Shown: positions 11,116 through 23,037 of the stretch, in pieces | How the letters are laid out: each line of letters opens with the position of its first letter | How positions within the stretch are numbered: position 1 is the stretch's first letter | Assembly: GCA_030248295.1 (NCBI GenBank) | Contig: JASANH010001533.1 | Span: 62,001 to 126,000 of the forward strand | DNA: 64,000 nt | Reading direction: 5' to 3' | Source: Mesodorylaimus sp. YZB2_4 | Taxonomy: Eukaryota > Nematoda > Enoplea > Dorylaimida > Dorylaimidae | Notes under the pieces: model-generated | The model's input: the letters and a program-made list of their open reading frames with translations, nothing else | The model's database searches: none | What the model was told of the DNA's origin: nothing | Program-made: the position numbers and the translations under genes

Positions 11116-11353
11116 TCTAAACGTTGTGAGCCAACGCTGTAATCTCAACTTTGCTGATCGTTTCGCGAACACAAGTCTCATTCATTTTAAATCAGCATAC
11201 AAGATCTGTTGCGCTGCTGAAATTTTTTTGTCACACGTCTGCTTAGATTATAATTAGAAATTATCGTGTTTGGTTCACAGAGCACAGTTCAGTTAGCACA
11301 TACGAAATCAAGCATATACAGTAATTACACGCAAGCAAGACTCGAAGCCTCAT

Positions 11354-14300
11354 TCACACGTGAACGCTGTTCTCGTTCGATTTCTTATACACAACAGCAT
11401 CACCTATTGTCAGAGTCTGGCGAACTGGCCTTGGTGTCTCTGGTTCATTAACCATGGCCTTGATATCGTTGCAGCTCGGTTCGCCAGAGTGCATCTTCAT
11501 CGATGACAACGCTCCCTCGGCTCTGGACCTCGCGTAATCAAGATGCTTAAGTCGAATTGATGAAGATGATGCGTGTTCAGGCCCTGTAACTGCCACGGTC
11601 ATCCTCCTGGCATTTAGACGCTTCATGTTACGAAATCGGGCTAACTCCAGATCGTCGAGTTCATCACCATGAGAACTTCGACGAGACTGACGAGATTGCC
11701 TTCGCAGGTCCCTCGTGGCGGCCCAATTGGCGAATACACTCATTGCCTCTGCTGCCGACCAACGTCGGAGTGGTTGCTCCGCTTCGTGTTCCAGGGGTAC
11801 CTCCTGTTCGATATAAGGAATGAAAGGCATGAGATCAGTCGAGGATTTTGACCCCGAGTCATCCGTCTCTTCGTCATCTTCTTCAACCTCTGCTTCATTC
11901 TCACTGCACAGTTGCTCGAAATGGACGGCTTTGGGTTTCATTTCCATGTGCTCAACATTCGTCGGCACTGAGTCCGATCTCGTCTCCATTTCTTCATCGC
12001 CTTGTTCACTCATGGCCACCGCACCACTGACGAGTACGCTGTTGTTATCGTCGCATGTGATCATGGACGACGAAACGCTCCGAGCTGATTCAATATGATC
12101 AGGTGCTGAAGAAATGAAATTAGCACTGACTATAGGCCAGTTAGAATCGGAACGAGAAGTGGGTAAAACGGTTACAAGAACTTCGGAATCATCCGAGGGG
12201 TCCGTTTGAGTAGATTCGTGTAAAACAAGTAACTTTTTCAATTCTCGTCTCCTGGCCGATGATGCCATCCAAGGTATGCTTTCTAGGTGATCATAGCTGA
12301 GTTGCCAAAATTCCGTTTGTGTACCAGTTGTTCGAGTGCGTCTTCTTCTTTGGAGCTCCCTTAGGAATGCTCCTCGACGTTTACTAATGGCTAACGGGCG
12401 AAATAATTCATCGTACGATTCGACCGAAGGACGCTCAGCAGCTCGTTTTTTGCGAGTCCATAATTTCATCATTTGGAATAAACCCAGGCCGCGTTGTAAC
12501 AATGCCGACTCCATTATATCGCCGTCGAGCACTTGACCAGTCTTCTCGTATTCTTCCATCAAAGCCAGCATCATTTCTTCGAATAGCAGCTCTAGTTTCA
12601 GCTGCACGACATTGATGCACATGCTGACCAGCGATAGGCCTACTATAATGAGACCGAACATGGTGAACATGTATTCCGGATGTGTCGGGGTGACATCACC
12701 TGAAACGAACGAATTGCGAACACGCAGGCATGGAATTCAGGCTGCCTGTTAGGACACTGCTGGGATCTAGAAACCTGCCCAAATCATCTGCGGTGGCTCC
12801 GTGGTTGGGCGTTTATCTGCGTATTGCTTGGTAGCAAATGGCTCCTCGTCCAAGGCTCAAGTTCGACGGCAGAGGTCGTATTGTAAATCTGACTGCACGT
12901 CGGACCGTGAATCACTCACCAGGCACCACTGATCGTGAGGTGCTTCGAGTAGAGACGCGAGTCAAACGAGGTCAGGCTTGGCTAAGCTGGCGACTCAAAG
13001 TTGGTGGTGGTCCAGGATGCCCTTATGTGGAGATGCTTCAAGCTCACTTTGTGGATCTGGCTTAACACGAGCTCGCTTAAACAACTTGAATGTTGGTCGA
13101 ATATAGGCAAAACAGCACAGTCCAGGTTTCTAAATTTGTGGTGATCTGTGTCGTTTGTTATGTTCTTCTTCCGTTGTTTTTCCCCTGTCCTCCCCCGTGC
13201 TCTTCTCCCGTTCTCCCCACCGGAATGGTCTACCATATCGTTAGCTAGGGACCTTCCCATATTATCTTGCGGGGCTCTCTGCGCTGAAGAATAAAAGCCT
13301 TAGAGGAAATCAAACTGCTTAGGTAACGTTAATGGATGAACCGGGCATTGTGGCGGATGCCAAAAGAGCTCTGGGCTCTGGATGCAAGGTTCTCGAATTT
13401 CGGCAGGTTAGTGGCATTGAAGCACTCACACTGTAACCCTGACAATTGAGCATGTCCCCATTGATTTACGCACTCCTATCTCCACTCACATGCGCCACTG
13501 ATCGTGAGGTGCTTCGAGTAGAAAGAGGCAAGCCACGAGGCTTTGTCAAAACTCGACGGTTCCACAAGCTCAGGAATCCTTTTAACCAGTCATACACCAC
13601 AATAGAAACGTTCTTGCTTAGTCCACACATGCAAGCACTCTGTGAAATCCTGCGTCCTGATTCAACTTGTTAGCCTCATTTTTGAGGCCCTTTACACGGG
13701 CGTACTTGTCAAGGTGGCCTGTGGCCCCAGACCTCCACCCTCGAGTGCAGAGACTCGCTCGATATAATCGTGCCGAGATTCTACAAGCTCCTCACATTGG
13801 CCCCAGCCCTCCTTGGTGATCCCCGGGCCAGATCACTAAATTCTATGCTCTGGGCCTACAGAGTCTAGAATTTTCTGGTACCCTACATCTATTCTGAACA
13901 AGACTTACCAAACCCGATCGTCGTCAATGAAATGAAAAAGAAGTAGAAACTTGTGAAATAGTCCCAAGAAGTCTCGAAAAATAGGCAGCATACGCCAGCG
14001 CATGTTAACATCCAAACGAATGTCACTCCGACAGCCAGTGAAACTGGAATGTTATTATCATTGTCCTTGAGTCCTTTAGCTTTCGAGCTCTTCCCTTTCA
14101 CTTCACCAATTTTCTTTATCTTCACATCCCCCGCTGTACTTTTAATACAATGAACATAATTTGCAAATTTTAGGGTCAAATTCCACATTTTATGTAATAA
14201 CTTCAAGAATACACGACCCAATTTGTGCAGAATCATCAGATAGACTGGTATGCCAATAATAGCATAGATGATCGTGGCCACGCGACCAGCTACAGTATGC

Positions 14301-15362
14301 GGTGCCACTGAACCGTATCCTAAACGGAATCAACTATTCGGCATGTCAGCACTTGGACCATCAGCTACCTAGGTTCAAAACCTACTGCACAGCAGTTTAA
14401 GCGGTTACAGTAAGAAGCAATGTGTGCACGGAACATAATTTCCGTAGTTTTATGTGTGTGAGAACCAAGTACAAGCAAAAATTGAAGGCACACATTGATC
14501 ACTTACCGATAGTAGTGTAAATGGTGATAGCCAGGAATAAAGCGTTACTAAATGTCCAAATGGGTCTGACTTCAGTCGAGACACCAGTGAATAATTCAAA
14601 TAATTTCAAAGACTCGTGTATTCTCCTTTTTATTTCTGTTCTGTTGACGTGTTGTTCTAATCGTATTTCCCAGCATCTCTGGGCCATTTCTTCAGTATAT
14701 TTTTTGAGTATGCCTACTCTAGTCACTATTTCGGTTGTTGACGGTGGTAGTCGAGTCAGATTGCCATCCATGTACATCGTGATGATCGTGTACCAATGCA
14801 CTGCTTCGCGTAAGTTCATCAAAGCTCGTGTTCGACCGAATCGTTGTTCCCGCATATCCCATACTTTTTGCGCCAATACTTCCTTTTGATCATCTAAGAA
14901 TTTTTGTTTTCCTTCGATTTCTAATCGTTCGTAAGGCGCTTCGATCCAATAAACAACGGCCCCGCCTAAGAAACTGTAACCGACCAAAATGAGAAGTGGT
15001 AAAAAATTTTTCAGATGCGATTTTTCATAGACGTATTGAGTGCATCGCTTTGCACGCGGCCAAAAGCTATCATCTCGAGAAATATGTTTTTCCTCTTTCA
15101 CTCGGTTTTCTTCAATGTCAGGCAATGAGGGACGTCTTACTGCCCCGATCAAGGCCAATGATGCCGTACTGAGCAGGGAACTTCGATGGTTCATCAACAT
15201 CTGCGACAGACCCGTGTCCAAGTGACGATGCCGGCTGTGATAGCGACGACGATTACCCCAGTCCTCGAATGATGCGTAGAGTGGCAGTAGGGGACGACGA
15301 GGTGAATTCGGGGAGACAGTGGGCACGGGCCCGTTGCCACTACGGTGATTCGATGATGGCAT
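11354..15362 (-). CDS. Two-pore-domain (K2P/TWK) potassium channel, complete, about 870 aa
   Basis: Three exons: 15362-14507, 14319-13909 and 12699-11354. They join in phase to 870 residues. Exon 1 has a long cytoplasmic N-terminus, M1 (FLPLLILVGYSFLGGAVVYW), the extracellular cap and pore helix, and ends inside filter 1 (TTIG|YG). Exon 2 supplies the rest of filter 1 (YGSVAP), M2 (IIYAIIGIPVYLMILHKLG), M3 and the start of filter 2 (TTIGFG). Exon 3 begins with DVTPTHPEYMF and M4 (GLIIVGLSLVSMCINVVQLK), the classic TWK ending, then a 420-residue Ser/Glu-rich tail likely to be regulatory. Both intron 1 and intron 2 split a selectivity filter. Intron 2 (1.2 kb) contains repeats. The frame extends upstream of 15362 without ATG to a stop near 15493, so 15362 is the first in-frame ATG; a spliced 5' exon cannot be excluded. 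Confidence 0.93.
12700..13908. repeat. Intron 2 of K2P gene with repeated 28-mer
   Basis: A 28-base string (ccactgatcgtgaggtgctt then cgagtaga) is identical at 12926-12953 and 13495-13522, and a weaker relative occurs near 8822. Both copies lie in open frames that read DREVLRVE. They probably represent fragments of one dispersed repeat inside the intron. Confidence 0.55.
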
Positions 15363-15944
15363 ATTGGGACGAGTCTGATACGCGCTCACTGCATATTGCT
15401 CCACAGAGCCGAGGTCGTGGAATGAGAACACGAAATCGCAGGGCACGTTATGGTGCAGGGATGCAGTACAAGGGGACCAGCAAAGGATGACATGGGTCTA
15501 GCGGGGCTTACATTGGTCTAGGACCGAGACGGGACCGCCACACTACGAATAGGGCAGCTCGTGCAAAACAATGTCACGCTGTCGTTTTCTAATCCAATTG
15601 TGTCGGAGCAGCACCATTGGTGCAATGGCTCTTTATGTGGAGACACGTTGGCAACCTATCTGCCCTCCCTTATTGTTGGTCAGCGGCAATTTGATTACGG
15701 TCTTCACACCTGGGTGCTATACATTCTCCAGGCGAACTAGCTAGCCTTTTTCTTGTAATATCTAAACTGGAGTACTCACCGCGCAAAAAGAAAACGGCAA
15801 GCTATTGCACAGATTGAAGAATGGAGAAAGGAGAAGTGGGCGGGTCTAAACATGCACACAACGGCGGAGACGACATATGTTTTGCACAAACAGATCTAAC
15901 TTTCCAACGATATGCATACGGAATAAACATGAAAATGATATCGA

Positions 15945-18324
15945 TCACGATCTGCTCCTGGCTTTGCCATACCCACCTCCGCCACCATAGCTGGGTCCGA
16001 CATCACCGCCGTAACTCGGCGAAGGACCATAGGCTGCTGGCTGCAAGACTTCTTGGACGCCGCAGTCGGCAGGGCAGTACGTGCCGGGCAAGCCACCTTC
16101 ACCAGGTGGTCCCCATGGCCCCTGCGGGCCTGGTGCGCCGGGGTTGCCTTTCGGACCCTAAACAGAGATGCTGGTCAGGCGATGGGCATGGAGTGCATGC
16201 ATGTCAGATCATACCTTCTGTCCAGGCGGGCCAGGGTCACCAGACTTTCCGGGTATGTTTCCAGGCTAAAGGCGTGAATAATGCAGTCGTAGAAAATGTG
16301 CATGTAGCATAGCTTACCTTTCCAGGTATGCCTGGCGGACCTTTCGGACCCGCGGGACCAGATGGACCTTTGGGTCCTTTGACTCCCTTACCACCAACGC
16401 CGTTTTCACCAGGCGGCCCCGGATATCCCCTGTCTCCCTTTCCTCCCCATGGTCCCTAAACATAACAGTATTGCATACTACGTGCAGTATAGCTTTAGGA
16501 ATAAATAGCACAAAGGGCGACTTACTGGCGGGCCAGTTGGTCCTGGTGGGCCGTCTGGTCCATCCCTTCCTGGTGGCCCACCTTGTCCCGATGGACCTGA
16601 GAATAATAGACACGCAATGGATGTGATCCTTCACAGAGCAGTATAAACATAAACTGTTTTACCTTTCTTGCCAGCAATACCACGTTCACCCTGCGGTCCT
16701 CTTAGTCCTGAAATTGCAAATGCTCTTCCCGTCTTCTGTTATCACTAACGAAGGACTCTTCTTACCTGGAGGTCCGGCGGGGCAAATGATACAAGGTAAC
16801 TCGGCTTGCGGGTCCAGCGATATATCTCCCCCATCAGTCCCTGGCTTCCCAGTGTCGCCATTTCTCCCAGGTGCGCCATCGTCGCCTGGTGGACCTGCAC
16901 GAATCGGTCCCAGTCATACTGTATTCTGGCATAGAGCGTGCCCACTATGTCTTACCTTGGGGACCTGGTGGTCCAGGTGGACAAGCAAGAGACGTGCAGC
17001 CTGAAAGCAAAGAGGGGCTTCGCTGCCTGGAGTGATGCGAAATAATGACCGCTCACCTTTGCATCCGGGGTCAATAACCATGTAGGTCCTTTTTGGTCTC
17101 ACTCCATGGCTCAGTTGCATAAGTTGACTCCACAGATTGTTGGAGGTGGCCTGACGATCGATAGAATAGCAAGGCTATGTTAGAATTGGCCTCACCCACA
17201 ACAATTTATTTGCTAAATTGTACATGTTCGCATTTGTGGATCAGTATGGTACAGCATATGACCGGTGTCTGAGATTTGTGGCCTTTTTATTCGAAATCAA
17301 TTTTAGCGAAAAGTTTTTCGTCATCATCAAAAACAGATCAACTTGCCTCGCACATTGCCAGACAAGTGAAATATTGGTTGTGAAGAAAGAGAGAGTGAGC
17401 ATGGCGCGGGTATCGCCAATGAGCAGCTGGCTAGAGCACAGTGTCCTGCGCAAATATGCAATACACTCATGCACAGGTAAAGTATAAGGCAGTATATCAT
17501 CGCATAATGCACCACAAAGGGTATCAGCTAATGAAACCACATAAATCTCGCGGGGGCTTATCCGTCCTGGATAGGTGATAATCGACTGAATGCGCAAGGC
17601 TCTACGGAGTGTGTGGTTTCATTAGGAGTGTGACGGACCGAAGTGCTCTGCATTTACTGTCGCTTCAGATAAGTGGTTTTGGCTTTGATCAACTCTCAGT
17701 GGCCTCTTCGACCTGTGCCAGGGAAAGTCATGTTACCACGTGCAGCACAGTAAGAAGAGGAAACCTGGAGAATGTGGTTCAGTTGGTGCCCATAGTTTAG
17801 GTTAAGCGTAGCTGGAGGTGCAAAAGAATGAGTAAAAATTAGTCGATAGAGTTGGGCCAGGCAGAATAAAGCAGCCCCTGAGAATTGTTACACAAAGAGC
17901 CTGGGTAATAACAGAAGAATAGGCCAAAATCACTGTCACAAGAATTCGACTTAATCGAACAGGAGGCCAGAAGGAAGCAACAAGTGAAGAAACAATCAGA
18001 ACAACGCCCTGTGAGTGTCATCTTCGACCAACTCACACATATTCCTTTTTACCTCCAGCTAAAAGCAGCAACCTACCACATTCTCCTGGCTCCTGCTCCA
18101 AATTGTGACCATGACTTCCCTTCCATCTGTGATAACCAGTACTGGACTGTACATACCCGAAATTTCTCAGTTCTGGCCGCAAGGACATCACGTTCGTTAT
18201 CAGTGGCCACGAATAAAACAGGCACAGAAATGACCAGAGTCAGAACACAAGCCGTGCTAATAAATGCTGACAAAAGTGCGATTCGATAATAGAAAGTATA
18301 CGATTCATCGTCGTAAGACCCCAT
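15945..18324 (-). CDS. Nematode cuticle collagen
   Basis: Nine exons, all with consistent phases: 18324-18157, 17150-17057, 17000-16956, 16894-16766, 16707-16663, 16596-16526, 16455-16318, 16265-16215 and 16157-15945, giving 317 residues (typical for the family). Exon 1 encodes the Col_cuticle_N type membrane segment (YYRIALLSAFISTACVLTLV). Exon 2 has ATSNNLWSQLMQL and the first Cys. Cys cluster I is GCKGCTSLACPPGPPGP, cluster II is CIICPAGPPG, and cluster III is YCPADCGV near the C-terminus. Between them are interrupted Gly-X-Y blocks. The C-terminal tail is Tyr/Gly-rich (SYGGD, YGGGGGYG), which suits dityrosine cross-linking. The protein is secreted and assembled as a trimer in the exoskeleton. 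Intron 1 is 1 kb and most others are about 50-70 nt. Eight introns is a high number for a cuticle collagen gene. Confidence 0.95.
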
Positions 18325-19343
18325 CTCTCCAAATAGCAGTCTACTCGAAGTTCCACTGACTCGGTCAAGACGAAGTAAGAGTCTTTTATGGACATAATAC
18401 GATAACGCAATACATGCGGCCCGCTTTTTTACTTGTCCTAGTTCACGAATATAATCAAAGTTTTCAAAATGTGTCCTCCAATTCAATATAGTCTTGACTT
18501 TGAAAATGGGAAAAGTGACTCGACGAACGGAAAATGAACAAATGACCTAAAAAGGAAGTGTAACGGATTCAAATTGAAAATGAAATCGAAAACGTTTTCG
18601 AAATTGTGGCACAGTTTCGAATTTTCTCCAAGAACCAAAACAGAAACGTGATAAATGTGGGGAGGGGATGGTGTGGTTTTCTATAGAATAACTGACAGAT
18701 GACAAATGCGCAAAGAAATAGGCCAATCTAAGTCTCTCAATCTTATGACTTTGAAAATTATTCGACTTATCAAGAAGACGGAGGACTGATACTAATGAAA
18801 ATTTTTGGGCACAAGCAGATGACAATCACATCTATTCGGCGTTTGTAAAAATAAATCGATTATACTTCCCCTCTCAGGTAGGGAGATTCTTGCGCCACAA
18901 TAGAGCTCGTGCAAACTGTACTAAAAAATTTGCGGGACCTTGCTCTAGTTTTTGGCTTTGAAAATTAGCAGTTTACTTGGGCTCGGCCCCAGCGGGTCTT
19001 CAGGAGTTGGCATTCTGGTAAGGTACGCTGATACTATGTAGGACCCCCCACGTGACCTGGGCTCTAGGGTTTAAAGGGACTCCGCACGGGGATGTGCTGT
19101 ATATGAATGAGCACACAAAGGCACTAGAGTGTAAATCCATTTTAGGTTCTCGAGTAAGTGTGCCATTCGTGTGGCCATGAGTCAGGAACGCACTGTACCG
19201 TAAAATCCCAATTGTGTCTCCCTTATGGTTGCTGTAGTAAATCTTCCAAGTGCTGACAACCTACAGGTGATTTTTAGGAATTGACGGGGAATGTAGCCTT
19301 TTTATCCCTTGCTTTATAAAACCTGACTACACCCGCCTTGACG
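18325..19343. other. Upstream region of collagen gene, no gene seen
   Basis: This should contain the collagen promoter, reading leftwards. I see short open frames only, without similarity. Confidence 0.45.
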
Positions 19344-19418
19344 TGCCCTGATGGCCAAGTGGCTAAGGCGTCGGTCTCGTAAACCGAAGATCGTGGGTTC
19401 GACTCCCACTCGGGGCAG
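19344..19418 (+). tRNA. tRNA-Thr (anticodon CGU)
   Basis: A full cloverleaf can be drawn. The acceptor stem is tgccctg with cggggca, there is a D-arm with gtggctaagg, the anticodon stem is tcggt/accga with loop ctcgtaa (anticodon CGT, reading ACG threonine codons), and the T-arm is gtggg-ttcgact-cccac. A box and B box are intact. A T-run (tgtttt) follows within 10 bases as a Pol III terminator. There is no intron and CCA is not encoded. Confidence 0.93.
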
Positions 19419-19672
19419 TATGTTTTGAACTGCTGAACTGCAAAATTATATGACGACATATTTAGCCGAGTTTAAAAAAACAGTAATTTGATGAGAATAG
19501 TTGATGGGTAATTTTATACTAAGGCAGGTCGAAGCGGCTGCATAGCTAATGCGTGTCCTCGCAATCAATGCAGGATAGCCATAGGGACTTTGGGAATGCC
19601 TAGCGGTAAGAGCGTATGCCAAGTCTTTTATGTTCCCAACTGCCCTGTACGTCATACAACTGTATACTCTAC

Positions 19673-19897
19673 GGGGCTTTTGCCGTTTGGTCCCCAGGCA
19701 AAGGCTAGTATCAGGCTAGCTGAAGCCTGATAATAGCCTAAGCTTAAGTTTTATACCATACTAAGCCTAAGGCTAAGCCTAGGCCCAGTATCAGTCTAAG
19801 CCTAAGTCATATGCCAGCCTAAGCCTAATCCTAAGCCTAATACTCTAATACTAGCCTTATACTAGCCTTTGCCTGGGGACCAAACAGCAAAAGTGCC
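19673..19897. mobile_element. Non-autonomous inverted-repeat element with TTAGGC-like core
   Basis: Inverted ends at 19677-19711 and 19859-19893 match over 35 bases with one mismatch (each reads cttttgcYgtttggtcccca from outside). The 8-base string tactctac flanks the element on both sides (19665-19672 and 19898-19905) as a candidate target-site duplication, the length used by hAT elements. The interior is made largely of gcctaa-type hexamers, including four in tandem at 19817-19840 (one with a T for G), which on the minus strand read TTAGGC. There is no coding capacity. Confidence 0.75.
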
Positions 19898-19905
19898 TAC
19901 TCTAC

Positions 19906-21173
19906 CAGATGACCCAACTGCCCTTACAATTTCTGGGAGATGTATAAGGCCCCCACAATAGTCTTGTCATTCGTGGTCAAAGTCAGTGGACCAGGTCACC
20001 ACACTAAAAGCCGCTCCCCCTTGAATGGCCCGCCCTCCCACCCAGCGCCCAGGAATAATGATCGCACTAACTTCTTTGCTCTAATCAGTTTTTCTTTGCG
20101 CAACTTATGTTTGATATCTCCCATATTGTTAGTTGCTTTAGCAGCCCTGAAAGCATACTGAAACAAGAATGAGAATTAGTAAAAATACACCACGACTGCA
20201 ACGAAATAAAACAGTTTTGAGCTCAAGTCGCGCAAATGAAGAAAGTGAAGACTCCTTTCTGTATTCACTACGTATTTCGATTATTCTTTGACAACTAGCT
20301 CTTAAAATGGTGCGATTTATCGATAAAATTAGCGCGCTTGCCGTGATCGATTATTGGGGGAGCGATTATTGCTTTCTGAGAACCATACGGGTAACCGATT
20401 CGAAAAAAACTTTTTTCGTTCGATTCAGAATTCAATTCTGTATACTTATGAGCAAAGTAAAGGGTGTATCTTGATGCTTCGACTTCTCGTAGACAGTCAA
20501 AGTTGTAGCAGAACTTATGCCCCGCCCTGCAGATGTACTGTACCTACATATGAGCAGGTATGAGTGCGAGTTTCTTACGACTGGAAACCATAGCAAATAG
20601 CAAGTAGCGACAAAGTGGTCATCAAAAACTGGTAATTTTAGTTTTTGTAACTTATGTTACAAAAGCTGAATCGTGGAAAAATGCTAGTGATCTGAAATAA
20701 TGGAGTTTTGACGCACTGTAAAACGCACTTGCTAGAGCAGTTTGTCGGAAGAATACATGCTGTGCATACACTGCTTGAATTTTCATAGACCGTCTGATGT
20801 ATTGCTTGTGCTGTGCAGCAGCATCTTCATCTTTGATGACTTTTGATGTTTAGTCAGAATGTCAGTATTTATTTGCAAATAATGCCCGTCAAAAATGGAG
20901 TAGCCGTCCCAGGCTAATTTTCAGGAACTACTGTACTGTTATTACGTACGGGACGCTTCAGAGCTCGATTTGATACCAACACCTTTTTTCCCATAATAAT
21001 CTTTCGTGGGACAAGTCGCAAGCAACTATGATTTGCACAGTGCAACCAGTCCACCCTGTATTGTAAAGTGGTGGCAAAAGAGAGAATAAGAGCGAGGAAT
21101 CAATGCTCTTGCAAAACGTGGTTGCGACCAGTCGATTACTTTCTTCCCTGTTGCTTCCGATAATTTCGTACAA
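19906..21173. other. Gene-free stretch
   Basis: I see no coding exon, RNA gene or strong repeat in this stretch. The end nearest 21174 should hold the promoter of the phosphatase-like gene. Confidence 0.45.
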
Positions 21174-22469
21174 ATGTCTCGAGTCACCGCTAACTCGTCG
21201 TCTATCATGGCCGGCAGTTCGTCTCAAGCGATTCAGAACCAAGCGTGGCTGCAAACTCTGATGCACAAGAAACCTGAACAAATCGTCAGCGAGTGGAGCC
21301 AGCTTTTTCGGGAACTCGAAAAACGTCCAGTCGAGACCTCGTTGATTCACAGTGTTCGTAGCGCTCGCAGCACTTCTGCTAAATCAACGCAGCCCACGTT
21401 CGCTAAAAAAATATGGATCATCGACGATCCTGTGACCAGGAAACGATTTTACATAACTCGGGGGCCTAAAACGACCGAAATGACGGAATTTTATTCAACT
21501 TTTACGAAGGTGAGAAATTTCCAAGAGAATATGAAAAACTTTTCACTTTCCAACTGTTTTTAGTTGGGCATCACAGTCGTGCTGAATTTCGCTCGTTTGC
21601 ATGAGGGCCCTTTGGGTCCTGGCGGTGCTGCCGATTTTATGGATGCTCTGTATTTTCCATGCACCCCTGGCGAAATTGCCCATTTTGTGATTCCCGTCGG
21701 TGACACTACGGCCGAAGTGATCGTGACCAATGCCCGAGTGACCATGGCAAGTCGCCTTGGTTTTCTTAGAAAATGTCCCTGCTTTTCAGCGATGAATCTT
21801 CCAAACCAAAGTCCGCCTTTTTACTTTTAGATCAATGATGTTGTGGCCGTTAGCGATTTGGACGTGGATGTGAACGTTGACATAAAGAAAGCAGTGGTCG
21901 GAGACTGCCATACGATCGAACCTCGTCAAAATACCCAAATCACTCATGTGCAACATTTCAACTGGCCTCCGGACGATCAGCCGTGGTGCACAGATTCCGT
22001 CTTGCAAACTTTGAACTCCATACATAGTTTGCAGTCTGGGAGCGAAGCGCCTGAAAAAGTAGGATTCTCTCCAAGACTGTAGAAGTTTGAGTCGTGTTTT
22101 CTGCCGTAGATCATGTCCGTCATGCTGCTCTGCGCCGACGGGTACACTCGTTCTGGCGCGTTCGCAGCCTTGAATCACTGCATCGTTCGTGTAGAGACGG
22201 CCAACGACACTAATCCGTTCGATTTGACCACCGTGGTCAAGCAAGTGGTCGAAATGCTACGTGCTCAATGTCCGAATGCCATGCGCAACGAGCGTATTTT
22301 TTTGTGGTTGAATTACGCCATCGTGGAGCACGCGGTGAAACGCTGGGTCGAGGCAGCTTTGGAGAAGAAAGAATCAAAGCGCGCTTGCGACTGGCTGGCC
22401 AAATTGAGGAAAGCTGTCTATTCCCACGGAGAGAAGAAATCGGTGTTGAACATTTCGTTGATGGCTTGA
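21174..22469 (+). CDS. Divergent protein-tyrosine-phosphatase-like protein
   Basis: Four exons: 21174-21509, 21564-21746, 21831-22058 and 22110-22469, all in phase 0, giving 368 residues. Family landmarks appear in order: FYITRGPKTTEMTEFY (the 'ATQGP' substrate-loop region), LGITVVLNFARLHEGP, TQITHVQHFNWPPDD (the WPD-loop region, with an extra Pro, residues 218-222), LLCADGYTRSG (the P-loop, Cys257 and Arg263, CX5R kept) and the C-terminal helices with ERIFLWLNYAIVEHA. The His before the catalytic Cys is Leu and the Q-loop is unclear, so catalysis may be weak or absent. The residue before the P-loop and the short length fit the expanded nematode PTP-like families, several of which are germline-expressed; that role is an inference. 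Intron 2 uses a GC donor (atg|gcaagt). Confidence 0.88.
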
Positions 22470-23037
22470 GCCAAAAGGTCGTGTGAAAAGTCCTCATTAC
22501 TTGATTTGACTGAAAGATGATAGTTTATGCCAACCTGCTGCTGAGTTTTTTGTATTGACTTTTTCTTTTTGCATTTGGCAGGTTTTGCTTCTGCCTTCTC
22601 CGCATTTACTAATATGGAACCGCGATTGTCTTTTACATTATGTTGCTTGACAGTGCCCTCGATGCGTCATGATCACAGTTAAACTCTTCCCTGGTCCATT
22701 GCGGGCCTGCATTCTACAGTACGGGGTCCAAACTCTAGAAGGTGTTTTTGATCGATATCTCCCAAACCGATCAAACTTTCGCGAAATCCCGTTGCAGGGT
22801 TTTCGGGCTCCATGTCCCGGATGTTGATGTCAAATTTTATCGAAATCCATCTAGCGGTGCTGAAAAGGCGCCGAGAAAACCCTTCTGGAACTATAAAGGC
22901 TTCGTCTGTAACGTAAAGTACTGCAGTTTTGTAGAAACGCTAGAACTACCCATATCCTCTAGCACAGGAATTGTACATCAGCTACTTGATATTACTAACA
23001 GAGTGACCAGGGAAGGGTTCAGGAGGCGCATCAGAAA

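Noticed and set aside
14341..14400. B-box-like aggttcaaaacct in K2P intron 1
   Set aside because: No A box or cloverleaf around it.
17241..17597. Open frames inside collagen intron 1
   Set aside because: They overlap on both strands and lack collagen repeats; the spliced collagen model passes over them.
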